NCBI GenBank assembly: GCA_947174805.1
Contig: CAMWKH010000018.1
Span: forward strand, 1 to 56,226
Reading direction: 5' to 3'
Source of the DNA: an uncultured Roseburia sp.
GTDB lineage: Bacteria > Bacillota > Clostridia > Lachnospirales > Lachnospiraceae
DNA: 56,226 nt
Below, piece by piece: positions 45,124 to 53,787 of this stretch. The position numbers and the translations under genes were made by a program. Under the pieces are notes generated by a model. It did no database searches. It saw only the letters and a program-made list of their open reading frames with translations, and had not been told where the DNA came from. The first letter of the stretch is position 1. Each line of letters starts with the position of its first letter.

Positions 45124-45157
45124 CATGATAGAAAAAGACGGGTAAGGGAGGGATTTG

Positions 45158-45883
45158 GTGCATTATAATTGTCTGATTATTGATGATGAGACTGATTTGG
45201 CGGAGATGACATGTGAATATTTTCAGATGTTTGGGGTGAGTGCGGCCTGGGAAGAAAACGCCTTAAGGGGACTCTCTTTTTTAGAACGGCATCAGGTGGA
45301 TATTCTTTTGCTGGACATTAATCTAAAGAAGGAGAGCGGCTTTGATTTGTGCAGGGAAATCCGAAAGAGATGGGATAATCCGATTTTGTTTATCAGTGCA
45401 AGGCAGAGGGATGACGATGTGCTTATCGCCTTAAACATCGGAGGGGATGATTACATCAAAAAGCCCTATTCTTTAAGTATTCTCCTGGCAAAAGTGAAAG
45501 TGATTTTAAACAGGATGGAGAAACAGAAAAGACAGGCAGACAAAATTCTGCCCAGTAAAGAGGGGCAGGGGGAGTTTCTGCTCTGTGAGGAGACGTTGAG
45601 TGTCTGGGTGAAGGGCAGGGAGGTTGCATTGAAGGCAAAAGAGTTTGCCCTGCTAAAATGCCTCTATGAACATAGAAACAGGATTGTGGCAAAGGAGAAA
45701 ATTTTTGATACCGTATGGGGAGATGCTTTTTACAGCGACGGGACTTTAAATGTACATATCCGAAAACTCCGGGAAAAGCTGGAGGAAAATCCCAATGAGC
45801 CAAAGCTGATTAAAACCATATGGGGAACGGGATACCTGTTAAAATGTGAGGAGACGGAGGAAAAGAGTATTTATGAAGATTAG
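45158..45883 (+). CDS. OmpR/PhoB-type response regulator
   Basis: About 241 residues. Receiver domain with IIDDETD, Asp in LLLDINLKKESG and KKPYS; winged-helix C-terminal domain with VWGDAFYSDGTLNVHIRKLREKLEENP and WGTGYLL. Start GTG 45158, 5 bases after GGGAGGG, rather than TTG 45155. It overlaps the kinase start by 11 bases. With the kinase and ABC transporter it forms a Bce-like resistance module. Confidence 0.92.
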   Translation: MHYNCLIIDDETDLAEMTCEYFQMFGVSAAWEENALRGLSFLERHQVDILLLDINLKKESGFDLCREIRKRWDNPILFISARQRDDDVLIALNIGGDDYIKKPYSLSILLAKVKVILNRMEKQKRQADKILPSKEGQGEFLLCEETLSVWVKGREVALKAKEFALLKCLYEHRNRIVAKEKIFDTVWGDAFYSDGTLNVHIRKLREKLEENPNEPKLIKTIWGTGYLLKCEETEEKSIYED

Positions 45884-47108
45884 ATATATACCGGCAGTTT
45901 ACACCCTGGTGATGGGTGTGCTGCTTTTTTCTATATTGGCCTTTTTTGGCAGGGACACCGATATTGGAAGGGATATGGTGTTTTACAACGAGCAGAGGCA
46001 TTTGGCGGAGGGGGCGGTAAAAGAGGGGAAGGACAGGCAGTGGATACAGGAGGTGTACCGCTGTGAAATTTTGTTTGTCCCTGACCGGGATTATGAAGTG
46101 AAATTGTGCCATGCCCAGAAAAGGGAGGCGCTGATTTTTGACTATATGGAGGATGAAAATCTGGCAGGCAAAATCATATTTTTTCCCGAGGAGAACCGTT
46201 ACCAGAAACTGGAACGGGATATGAAAATCCAGTCTCTTATGATTTTTCTTCTACAGTTTTTCCTGGGATATCTTTTATTGGGAATTTTGTATGTACAGCT
46301 GATACGCCCTTTTTTAAACCTTCAGAAATTTGCCAGGCAGATTGCAAAGGGAAATCTGGATTTTCCCCTTCCTGTGAGAAAACATAATTATTTTGGGGCT
46401 TTTACAGAAAGTTTTGATATTATGAGGGAGGAGCTGAAGCGGGCCAGGGAGAGCGAATTCTGCGCCAACCAGAGCAAAAAGGAATTGATGGCAGAGCTGT
46501 CCCATGACATCAAAACCCCTGTGGCAGCCATACGGGCGGCCTGCGAAGTGGCCATTGCCATGGAGACACAGCCTGGTGTACAAAAGAAAATCAGGATAAT
46601 CGACAACAAGGCGAAAGTGATTGATGAGCTGGTGGGAAATTTATTCCACGCCACGTTGGAGGAGCTTGTGGCCTTGAAAGTGGAACCCTTGGAGGAGAGT
46701 TCCCTTTGTATGATGGATATGTTTTTAGATTTGCAGGAGTACGGACAGATTTCTTTTGTTTCCAAAATCCCGGAATGTATGGTTTATATGGATAAACTTC
46801 GGCTTTCCCAGGTGATAGACAACTGTATCAACAATGGATGGAAATATGCAGGCACACAGATGCTGGTGGAGTTTTTGGAGGATGAAGGGGGAATCCGCAT
46901 CAGAATAAGAGATAAGGGGAAAGGTGTTCCAGAGGAGGATTTGCCCCGGATTGCGGAGAAATTTTACCGGGGAAGCAATGCTAAGGGAAAGGAGGGCTCC
47001 GGCCTGGGACTTTATCTGGCAAAGATATTTATGGAGCAGATGCAGGGAGGCATGGAGTACTATAATCAGGAGGGATTTGTGGTGGAATTGTTTCTGAAAA
47101 AGGTATAG
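45873..47108 (+). CDS. Sensor histidine kinase
   Basis: About 411 residues. TM1 near 5-25, an extracytoplasmic domain of about 90 residues, TM2 near 120-142, a HAMP-like segment, then H-box in ELSHDIKTPVAAIRA, N-box QVIDNCINNGWKYA and G-boxes RDKGKGVPEEDL and GSGLGLYLAK. The sizeable outer domain differs from the short-loop intramembrane BceS type. Ribosome site GGAGG is 12 bases from the ATG, so coupling with the upstream gene probably drives translation. Confidence 0.9.
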   Translation: MKIRYIPAVYTLVMGVLLFSILAFFGRDTDIGRDMVFYNEQRHLAEGAVKEGKDRQWIQEVYRCEILFVPDRDYEVKLCHAQKREALIFDYMEDENLAGKIIFFPEENRYQKLERDMKIQSLMIFLLQFFLGYLLLGILYVQLIRPFLNLQKFARQIAKGNLDFPLPVRKHNYFGAFTESFDIMREELKRARESEFCANQSKKELMAELSHDIKTPVAAIRAACEVAIAMETQPGVQKKIRIIDNKAKVIDELVGNLFHATLEELVALKVEPLEESSLCMMDMFLDLQEYGQISFVSKIPECMVYMDKLRLSQVIDNCINNGWKYAGTQMLVEFLEDEGGIRIRIRDKGKGVPEEDLPRIAEKFYRGSNAKGKEGSGLGLYLAKIFMEQMQGGMEYYNQEGFVVELFLKKV

Positions 47109-47142
47109 ATAAGAAACAGTTAAGAAATATACAGGAAACAGG

Positions 47143-47173
47143 TTGAGATTTCAGGAATACATACTGTTACAAT
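47143..47173 (+). promoter_or_regulatory. Possible promoter of ABC transporter genes
   Basis: TTGAGA (47143-47148) and TACAAT (47168-47173) with a long 19-base spacer, 22 bases before the transporter start. A weak core of this kind would suit activation by the neighbouring response regulator. Confidence 0.35.
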
Positions 47174-47194
47174 GGGAGACAGGAGGTAATGAAT

Positions 47195-47950
47195 ATGAAC
47201 AGTATATTAACAGCAAAAGATTTATGTAAGACCTTTTCCAATGAGTCCCTGCAGCAGCATGTGCTGAAAAATTTGAACCTGAAAATAGAAAAGGGGGATT
47301 TCACTGTAATTATGGGAAATTCCGGTTCCGGGAAAAGTACCCTTCTCTACGCTTTGTCCGGTATGGACAGACCTACTTTGGGGAGTATCTCCTATAAGGG
47401 GGAAGAAATCTCAAAGTTGGGAAATGACAAGCTGGCAGTGTTCAGAAGAACTCACTGCGGATTTGTTTTTCAGCAGAATTATCTGAATGATACCATGAGT
47501 GTGCTGGATAACATTATGGTCTGCGGGCTTTTGGTAAACAAAGACAGGAAAGCATTGGCTAAAAAAGCGAAAGACCTGATGTTATCCGTTGGGCTTTCGG
47601 AGCAGGCATTCCACAAATTTCCCACCCAGCTTTCGGGAGGGGAACAGCAGAGGGCGGCAGTTGTCCGGGGTATTATCAATGATCCGGAAATTCTCTTTGC
47701 CGACGAGCCTACCGGGGCATTAAATTCTCAGAATACGGAAAATGTATTAAATGTGTTTACCCGGTTAAACCAAGAGGGACAGAGTATTGTGATGGTAACT
47801 CATGACATGCGCTCCGCCAGAAGAGGCAGCCGCATCCTGTACTTAAGTGACGGGATAATTACCGGGGAACTGCTTTTGGGGGAGTATGTCAGGGGGGATA
47901 AAAACCGGCATGAGAAACTGCGCACATTTTTGCAGGAAATGGGGTGGTAA
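47195..47950 (+). CDS. ABC transporter ATP-binding protein (MacB/BceA type)
   Basis: 251 residues from ATG 47195 (GGAGG 8 bases upstream; an in-frame ATG 47189 is too close). Walker A GNSGSGKST near 40, Q-loop FVFQQNYLND, signature LSGGEQQRAAVVRG, Walker B ILFADEPTGALNS, H-loop MVTHD. Energises the large permease encoded next. Likely exports or removes a peptide antibiotic. Confidence 0.93.
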   Translation: MNSILTAKDLCKTFSNESLQQHVLKNLNLKIEKGDFTVIMGNSGSGKSTLLYALSGMDRPTLGSISYKGEEISKLGNDKLAVFRRTHCGFVFQQNYLNDTMSVLDNIMVCGLLVNKDRKALAKKAKDLMLSVGLSEQAFHKFPTQLSGGEQQRAAVVRGIINDPEILFADEPTGALNSQNTENVLNVFTRLNQEGQSIVMVTHDMRSARRGSRILYLSDGIITGELLLGEYVRGDKNRHEKLRTFLQEMGW

Positions 47951-47951
47951 T

Positions 47952-50309
47952 ATGCAGGGGTTATTTTATATTACATGGAACAGTATGAAAAAGAAAAAGG
48001 GGGATATCATGGTGCTCTTTGCACTGATTTCCCTTGGGGCGATGCTTTTGTATTCCAGTATATCCGTATTTATGGGCATGGATATGGTACAGGATGCAGC
48101 ATACGAAAAGGCACATTCGGCAGATTTTGTTTATATAACAAACGGCGGGGGGGAGAAACTTTCGGAAATCTTAAGATCCCAGGAGGAAGTGGCAGAATAT
48201 GAAGAATCTTCCTGCATTTATCTCCAGAGTGCAAAATACGGAAAAAAAGGGGAGATAAAAAATAAAGAGATGCCCTTTATGTTTAGAAAGTTAGAGGAAG
48301 AGCGGAAGATTGGAATTCTGCCGGAGACAAAAAACCGCAGTTTTTCCAAGATGAGTATTTTTCTCCCCTATTACATGAAAGTGGCGGAGGGATACCAATG
48401 TGGGGATAAGTGTTACATCACCATTGGGGAGGAGGAATATGTTTTTGTGGTGGAGGGATTTGTGGAGGACCCTTTGTTTGCCACGCCGTCCAATATAGCC
48501 TGTTACGGGGCATACATCAGTGCGAATTGTTTTGATGAGATGATTCGCAGCAATGAGACGGCAAAGGGGGCTGAGTGTATACAGTATAAAGTGCGTTTAA
48601 CCCCCGGGGAGGACAGTTTTGAATTTGATAAAAACATCAGTGTGGTGTTAAACAGGGAGATGCCGGAACTTTCGGACAGTTTAGGGCTGGGTGTCAACTG
48701 GTCCACTATGAAAGGGGGGGCATCTATCATGTCAAGCATCAGTATGGGGATTATCCTTGTTTTTTCCCTGCTTTTGATTGTGGTGGTGCTGATTATTGTA
48801 CGATTCAGCATCCAGAATTTTATGGAGATGAACAGGAAAAATATTGGAATTCTTATGGCGGCAGGTTATACATCCCGGCAGTTAAATTTTACTGCGGTTA
48901 TGGAGATGGGGAGCGTTGCTTTTTTCGGCTCTGTCTTTGGCATTGCCCTTGGGGTGCTTAGCAGCGGAGTCATCGGTAATTTTCAGGGAATTATGATGGG
49001 CCTTAGCTGGAATCAGGCATTTCATGTGACAGGTGCTGTCTGTACGGGAATGGCAGTGATGTTTATAGTGGTTCTAGTGTCCTACTGCAGCGGAAGGGCA
49101 TACCGTAAGATTTCTGTGCTTAATGCCCTGAGGGGAGGGATAGACGCCCACAATTTTAAGAAGAATTATTTTGCCCTGGAAAAAACCAGGCTCCCTTTAA
49201 ATCTGGCTATATCGGGAAAAAATATTTTTGTAGAAAAGAAGAAGAACCTGTCGGTATTTTGTATTGTAATTCTTTTGGCGTTCTCTTCCTGCCTTGGCTT
49301 TGGCCTATATGAAAATTTCGGGAAGGGTAATGAAATGCTTTTGCAGATGATGGGCGTAGAAGCCGGCGATATCTGTCTTTCCGGGGAAAATATCGAGGAA
49401 GTCGGGAGAGAGATTTCCACCTGGGAGGAAGTGGAGGACGTGCTTTACTGCAGCACCATAAATATCAGCCTGGAAAGCGCTTCACAGAAGACGGAGAGTA
49501 CCTGTGACGTGTGGAGGGAGCCGGAACTTATAAGAAAAGAAATGTTAGTGGAGGGAAGGCTGCCCAAATACGAGAATGAAGTGGTGTTATCCACAGGAAT
49601 TGCAGATATATTACATGCGGGCCTTGGGGACAGTATCTATCTCACGGGACAGGGGGAGCGCAAGTCCTATGTGGTCTGCGGAATTGACCAGAAAATCATG
49701 AATATGGGACTTCGCGTTATGTTGTCTGAACAAGGGGCAGAAAATTTAAACGGAGACTCCCCGGTGTTATTCCTGGATGCCTATATGAGGGAAGGCGGGG
49801 ATATTGAAAAACTTTTAGACCGTATCTCAAAGGAGTTTCCTGGAATTGAAGCCCAGGACAGCAGTACACAGATTGAGGGGATTATGAGCGGTATTTCAAT
49901 TGCAATGAAGGCAATCTGCATTACGTTTATGCTGATTACAGTTTTTGTAGTGGCAATCGTAGAGATTCTTTTAGTCAAAACAAAGGTGGTAAAGGAGAGA
50001 AAACATTTTGGGCTGAATAAAGCCATAGGGTTTACCACTGTGCAGTTAATCCGGCAGGTTATGGTTATGAATCTTCCTGTGATTGTCTCAGGGGCGGCAG
50101 TGGGGGCCGGTATCAGTATCTTTTTCATGGAACCCTTGGTGGTGATGTGCTTATCCTTTTGCAAGATAAAATTATGTCCCCTGCAGATTCATGCATTTGG
50201 CCCCGTTGCCACTGTGATTGGTATTTTGTTTATTGCGGCGGCGGCAGCATTTTTTGCCTCCGTCAAAATTCGGAAAATAGAGCCTGTATTTATGCTGGGG
50301 GAAGAGTGA
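47952..50309 (+). CDS. FtsX/BceB-like ABC transporter permease
   Basis: About 785 residues with an N-terminal membrane helix, a large outer region, four-helix FtsX bundle near residues 255-390, a second helix-flanked outer region (~420-630) and a C-terminal four-helix set near 660-780. RRKNIGILMAAGYTSRQL-like and HFGLNKAIGFTTVQL motifs are the coupling helices of FtsX proteins. The start ATG 47952 overlaps nothing and lies 1 bp after the ATPase stop. The arrangement of regulator, kinase, ATPase and permease fits bacitracin/lantibiotic-type resistance. Confidence 0.9.
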   Translation: MQGLFYITWNSMKKKKGDIMVLFALISLGAMLLYSSISVFMGMDMVQDAAYEKAHSADFVYITNGGGEKLSEILRSQEEVAEYEESSCIYLQSAKYGKKGEIKNKEMPFMFRKLEEERKIGILPETKNRSFSKMSIFLPYYMKVAEGYQCGDKCYITIGEEEYVFVVEGFVEDPLFATPSNIACYGAYISANCFDEMIRSNETAKGAECIQYKVRLTPGEDSFEFDKNISVVLNREMPELSDSLGLGVNWSTMKGGASIMSSISMGIILVFSLLLIVVVLIIVRFSIQNFMEMNRKNIGILMAAGYTSRQLNFTAVMEMGSVAFFGSVFGIALGVLSSGVIGNFQGIMMGLSWNQAFHVTGAVCTGMAVMFIVVLVSYCSGRAYRKISVLNALRGGIDAHNFKKNYFALEKTRLPLNLAISGKNIFVEKKKNLSVFCIVILLAFSSCLGFGLYENFGKGNEMLLQMMGVEAGDICLSGENIEEVGREISTWEEVEDVLYCSTINISLESASQKTESTCDVWREPELIRKEMLVEGRLPKYENEVVLSTGIADILHAGLGDSIYLTGQGERKSYVVCGIDQKIMNMGLRVMLSEQGAENLNGDSPVLFLDAYMREGGDIEKLLDRISKEFPGIEAQDSSTQIEGIMSGISIAMKAICITFMLITVFVVAIVEILLVKTKVVKERKHFGLNKAIGFTTVQLIRQVMVMNLPVIVSGAAVGAGISIFFMEPLVVMCLSFCKIKLCPLQIHAFGPVATVIGILFIAAAAAFFASVKIRKIEPVFMLGEE

Positions 50310-50368
50310 CGGACGGTAATCCTGTGCATAAGATGAAGTAAAAATATTATGATGCCAGGAGTAAAAAA

Positions 50369-50941
50369 ATGAGATATTATTGTGATAAATCTTGCTGTAA
50401 TTGCTGTCCCGGGCCGGCAGGCCCCCAGGGAGAGCCTGGGCCAATGGGGCCGATGGGGCCCCAGGGAGAACCCGGGCCGGCAGGTCCGGCGGGGGCCGGG
50501 GTACAACCGGCGTATTTTAACGCTGTTATGCAGGGGGGATATCAGGATGTTCCTCCGGAGGGAGAGGTTAAATTTTTATTGGCATTTCAATCCGGTGATT
50601 TTTCTTTTATCCCAAATACCTCAGAGATTATCGTAAACACAGGAGGGATTTACCGGATTGATTATTCCGTATTAATCCGGCCTTCCATGGGATTTGTGAA
50701 TGTTTCTTATGCCGTAGCCCTGAACGGACTGGAAAACCCGTTGTCATTTTTTGGGCTGTATTGTGATGAACTTGTGTACAAAGAGCGTCTGGAATTAACG
50801 GGTATGTTTATCACTCCCATTGAGGCAGGGGCAAGGGTTACCCTGCGGAACAAATCTTCCACGGAGGATTATCTGGCTGGAACAGGGATTGATAACCAGG
50901 CCGTCAACCATGCGTCTATCTTACTTCAGAGAATTGGATAA
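50369..50941 (+). CDS. Collagen-like protein with C1q/TNF-like C-terminal domain
   Basis: 190 residues. A Cys-rich start (YYCDKSCCNCC) is followed by about ten Gly-X-Y triplets (residues 14-44, rich in GPA, GEP, GPM), then a beta-rich domain of about 145 residues that resembles BclA-type trimerisation domains of spore surface glycoproteins. Such proteins form hairs on exosporia or spores; here the collagen region is very short. No leader peptide, as expected for spore-surface proteins assembled from inside the mother cell. The ribosome site is AGGAG just before the ATG. Confidence 0.8.
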   Translation: MRYYCDKSCCNCCPGPAGPQGEPGPMGPMGPQGEPGPAGPAGAGVQPAYFNAVMQGGYQDVPPEGEVKFLLAFQSGDFSFIPNTSEIIVNTGGIYRIDYSVLIRPSMGFVNVSYAVALNGLENPLSFFGLYCDELVYKERLELTGMFITPIEAGARVTLRNKSSTEDYLAGTGIDNQAVNHASILLQRIG

Positions 50942-51085
50942 TCACTTCCTACAGTGAAAAAAGTTTGTGTTTAGAAGAGATGGGATGTGACTTTGGGGAA
51001 GAAAGATGTTATACTCATATCGAAGCAGCATCTAAAAAACAAAAATGGGAAAACTATAAAAAGATATATTAAAAAATGATTGGAA

Positions 51086-51106
51086 GGGCCGGGAAAATTC
51101 CGGTCC
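51086..51106 (+). terminator. Hairpin in the spacer after the collagen-like gene
   Basis: GGGCCGG (51086-51092) pairs with CCGGTCC (51100-51106) around a GAAAATT loop. No T-run follows, so termination would be weak. The rest of 50942-51226 shows no gene. Confidence 0.4.
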
Positions 51107-51226
51107 ATTCATATCATGTTATTACGGCGTGCCAATGTCTCTGGTATTTGGCCGGGGAAACATGACATACTGTTGTCCTTTTTATGTGATATCATTATGG
51201 GAAAAACGGAAAAGAGAGGGGAAAGC

Positions 51227-51859
51227 ATGGCGTTTGATTTTAAGAAAGAGTACAGGGAATTTTATTTACCGCCGAAAAAACCGGGTATTGTTACAGTGCC
51301 CGCTATGAATTATATTGCAGTCCGGGGGAAAGGCGATCCCAATCAGGAGGAAGGGGAGTATAAGAAAAGTATAGGGCTTTTGTATGGAATTGCTTTTACA
51401 ATTAAGATGAGTTATAAAGGAAATTATAAAATTGACGGATATTTTCCGTATGTTGTCCCACCGTTGGAAGGGTTTTGGTGGCAGGAAGGCGTTGAGGGAA
51501 TAGATTATGCCCACAAAGAGAAATTTAATTTTATATCCCTCATACGTCTGCCGGATTTTGTGAGAAAGGAAGATTTTGACTGGGCAGTTAAGGAGGCCTC
51601 GGAAAAAAAGAAAACGGATTTTTCAAAAGCAGAGTTTCTCACTTATGAGGAGGGGAAGTGCGTTCAGTGTATGCATATTGGATCCTATGATGAGGAACCA
51701 CGGACAATTAAGGCTATGCATGAGTTTGCAGAGGAAAAAGGTTATAGAGTAGATATTGGAGATACGCGCCGGCATCATGAAATTTATCTCTCAGACCCCA
51801 GAAGATGCGATGTGACCAGGCGAAAGACAGTGATTCGTATACCAATTAAAAAAATATAG
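51227..51859 (+). CDS. GyrI-like small-molecule-binding domain protein
   Basis: About 210 residues from ATG 51227 (GAGAGGGGA 5 bases upstream; the frame is open to 51080). The stretch FYLPPKKPGIVTVPAMNYIAVRGKGDP near residue 15 and IGSYDEEPRTIKAMHEFAEEKG near 150 match the GyrI-like (SHV2) family found alone or in AraC regulators. It binds small hydrophobic ligands or toxins. Location beside exoA gives no clue to its substrate. Confidence 0.82.
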   Translation: MAFDFKKEYREFYLPPKKPGIVTVPAMNYIAVRGKGDPNQEEGEYKKSIGLLYGIAFTIKMSYKGNYKIDGYFPYVVPPLEGFWWQEGVEGIDYAHKEKFNFISLIRLPDFVRKEDFDWAVKEASEKKKTDFSKAEFLTYEEGKCVQCMHIGSYDEEPRTIKAMHEFAEEKGYRVDIGDTRRHHEIYLSDPRRCDVTRRKTVIRIPIKKI

Positions 51860-51893
51860 AGAAAAGAAATTGCAGCAAAAGGAGCAGACAAAT

Positions 51894-52661
51894 ATGAAAT
51901 TTATTTCTTGGAATGTAAACGGTTTAAGGGCCTGTGTGCAGAAAGGATTTTTGGATATCTTCAGGGAGATGGAGGCTGATTTTTTCTGTATCCAGGAGAC
52001 AAAACTTCAGGAGGGACAGATTACTCTGGAATTGCCGGAAGGATATGAGAGTTTTTGGAATTATGCAAAGAAAAAAGGATATTCCGGGACGGCAGTTTTT
52101 ACGAAACATAAGCCTTTGTCAGTGGTTTGCGGAATTGGTATAGAGCAGCATGATATGGAGGGGCGGGTCCTGACCCTGGAATATGACAATTTTTATCTTG
52201 TCACTTGTTATACGCCGAACTCCCAGAGTGAACTGGCCCGGCTTTCCTACCGGATGGAGTGGGAGCAGGATTTTCTTCAGTATCTGGACAGGTTAAAGGA
52301 GAAAAAGTCTGTGATTCTCTGTGGGGATTTAAATGTTGCACATCAGGAAATCGATTTGAAGAATCCAAAAACAAACAGGAAAAGTGCAGGGTTTACAGAT
52401 GAGGAAAGGGAGAAATTTTCTGTGCTTTTGAGCCACGGATATCTGGACACCTTCCGCTATTTTTATCCTCAGTTAGAGCAGGTGTATTCCTGGTGGTCAT
52501 ACCGTTTTAAGGCCAGGGAGAAGAATGCAGGATGGCGGATTGACTATTTTGTGGTCTCAGAAGATTTGAAGGACAGGCTTAAGGATGCAAAAATCCACAC
52601 GGAGATTTTCGGTTCCGATCACTGTCCGGTGGAGCTTGTTTTATCCAATTCATCTAAGTAG
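51894..52661 (+). CDS. exoA: Exodeoxyribonuclease III / AP endonuclease
   Basis: 255 residues from ATG 51894 (AAAGGAG 9 bases upstream). SWNVNGLRA at the start, metal Glu in CIQETKLQ, catalytic GDLNVAHQEIDL and terminal GSDHCPVEL. Cuts at abasic sites for base excision repair. Its 3' end overlaps the convergent HxlR gene by 43 bases, so the two stops interleave on opposite strands. Confidence 0.95.
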   Translation: MKFISWNVNGLRACVQKGFLDIFREMEADFFCIQETKLQEGQITLELPEGYESFWNYAKKKGYSGTAVFTKHKPLSVVCGIGIEQHDMEGRVLTLEYDNFYLVTCYTPNSQSELARLSYRMEWEQDFLQYLDRLKEKKSVILCGDLNVAHQEIDLKNPKTNRKSAGFTDEEREKFSVLLSHGYLDTFRYFYPQLEQVYSWWSYRFKAREKNAGWRIDYFVVSEDLKDRLKDAKIHTEIFGSDHCPVELVLSNSSK

Positions 52662-52969
52662 ACAGCGCCCCAATCACACATGGCATCTAAGATTGGGGTA
52701 AGCGTGCTGCCAAAATCGGTAAGAGAATACTCTGTTTTAGGGGGAACGACAGGGTACACTTTTCTGTTTATCAGTCCGTCACTTTCCAGTTCCCTTAGCT
52801 GTTGTGCCAACATTTTGTCAGTTGCTCTGGGAATCAATTTATGAAGTTCGCTGTATCGTAAGGTTTTCTCCATAAGGTGCCACAAAATGACAGATTTGTA
52901 CTTTCCGCCAATCAAGTCAATCGTAGCTTCCACGGGACATTGATATCCTTTTTTGCAATTTGTACTCAT
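52619..52969 (-). CDS. HxlR-family transcriptional regulator
   Basis: 116 residues from the ATG at 52969 (AGGAGAA upstream on the minus strand; an upstream ATG at 53017 has no site). Conserved HxlR pieces: CPVEATIDLIGGKYKSVILWHL, LRYSELHKLIPRATDKMLAQQLRELESDGLI and YSLTDFG. Cys residues near the N terminus (NCKKGYQCP) may sense thiol stress or electrophiles. It is divergent from a nitroreductase gene and a palindrome lies between them. Confidence 0.92.
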   Translation of the reverse strand: MSTNCKKGYQCPVEATIDLIGGKYKSVILWHLMEKTLRYSELHKLIPRATDKMLAQQLRELESDGLINRKVYPVVPPKTEYSLTDFGSTLTPILDAMCDWGAVYLDELDKTSSTGQ

Positions 52970-52983
52970 GAATTCTCCTAACT

Positions 52984-53014
52984 TACTTTTTAGGTAGTAT
53001 ATACCTAAAAAGTA
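52984..53014. promoter_or_regulatory. Palindromic operator between hxlR and nitroreductase
   Basis: Perfect 13-bp arms TACTTTTTAGGTA (52984-52996) and TACCTAAAAAGTA (53002-53014) around GTATA. It lies just upstream of both divergent start regions and is the likely HxlR dimer site. Confidence 0.8.
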
Positions 53015-53019
53015 CATTC

Positions 53020-53047
53020 TTGTTTATAGGTTTGTTTGCGATATAAT
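53020..53047 (+). promoter_or_regulatory. Promoter of nitroreductase gene
   Basis: TTGTTT (53020-53025), 16-base spacer, TATAAT (53042-53047), directly after the palindrome. Binding of the regulator would sit right at the -35 edge. Confidence 0.6.
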
Positions 53048-53100
53048 TATAGTGCAGGGAAACCTGAAAATCAAGGAGAGAAATAAGGAGGATAATTTTT

Positions 53101-53619
53101 ATGGATTTTTTAGAACTTGCTAAATCACGGTGCTCTGTCCGTAATTACAGGAGTGAAAAAGTGGAGGGGGAAAAGGTGGAGAAAATATTATTGGCTGCTC
53201 AGGTTGCGCCTACAGCGGCGAATCTGCAGCCTGTCCGTCTTATTGTTGTTCAGGAAAAAGAGGGTTTGAACAAAATCAAAAAGGCGGCAAATATTTATGG
53301 AGCACCTTTGGCTGTCATTGTTTGTGGGGAACATACCAAGGCATGGACTCGTCCCTTTGACGGAAAAAAGACGGTGGATATAGATGCATCGATTCTTACT
53401 GACCACATGATGATGGAGGCAGCCCAGTTGGGCTTAGGATCTGTGTGGATTTGTTACTTTAAGCCGGATATTATCAAACAGGAGTTTCAACTTCCAGATA
53501 CCCTTGAGCCGATAAATATTTTGGCAATCGGATATTCAACGGAAGGTCCGGCCGACCCAGAGCGGCATATGACACAGCGTATTGCTCTCAAAGAGCTCGT
53601 TCATTATGAAAAATTTTAA
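53101..53619 (+). CDS. Nitroreductase family protein
   Basis: 172 residues. FMN-binding fold with SRCSVRNYRSEKVEGEKVEKILLAAQVAPTAANLQP at the start (typical Arg/Ser pattern) and GLGSVWICYF near 118. Reduces nitro, quinone or enone compounds with NAD(P)H. Controlled by the divergent HxlR gene, a common pair for electrophile defence. Start ATG after AAGGAGG. Confidence 0.92.
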   Translation: MDFLELAKSRCSVRNYRSEKVEGEKVEKILLAAQVAPTAANLQPVRLIVVQEKEGLNKIKKAANIYGAPLAVIVCGEHTKAWTRPFDGKKTVDIDASILTDHMMMEAAQLGLGSVWICYFKPDIIKQEFQLPDTLEPINILAIGYSTEGPADPERHMTQRIALKELVHYEKF

Positions 53620-53626
53620 ATTTTTA

Positions 53627-53657
53627 GCGGGGACTGCCGATAAAAGCAGCTCCCCGC
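53627..53657 (+). terminator. GC-rich hairpin after nitroreductase gene
   Basis: GCGGGGACTGC pairs with GCAGCTCCCCGC (one bulged base), loop CGATAAAA. The following CTTGTCATTTC is not a strong T-run, so this is a moderate terminator. Confidence 0.6.
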
Positions 53658-53677
53658 CTTGTCATTTCTGTGTGATT

Positions 53678-53787
53678 TTATTTGCAGTTTTTGTCGATAG
53701 CAGGGTTAAATGCGTAGAAGTTTTTGGAATCCAGGCGCTCCTGGATGAGGCGCAGGGCTTCACCGAAACGGGAGGATTGAAGTAAAT
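53678..53787 (-). pseudogene. C-terminal remnant of an unknown gene
   Basis: Minus-strand reading LLQSSRFGEALRLIQERLD and onward to FYAFNPAIDKNCK, about 35 codons ending at TAA (53678-53680). It has the look of a real coding end but has no start, and is cut off by the end of the toxin gene at 53788. Possibly the broken target gene at a mobile-element edge. Family not recognised. Confidence 0.45.

Noticed and set aside
50189..50506. Minus-strand Pro/Arg-rich frame opposite the collagen-like repeats
   Set aside because: It is the reverse translation of Gly-X-Y codons and has no independent start site.
53582..53785. Open + strand frame after the nitroreductase
   Set aside because: Runs through a hairpin and shows no coding pattern; the minus-strand frame in the same place looks more like a true coding end.
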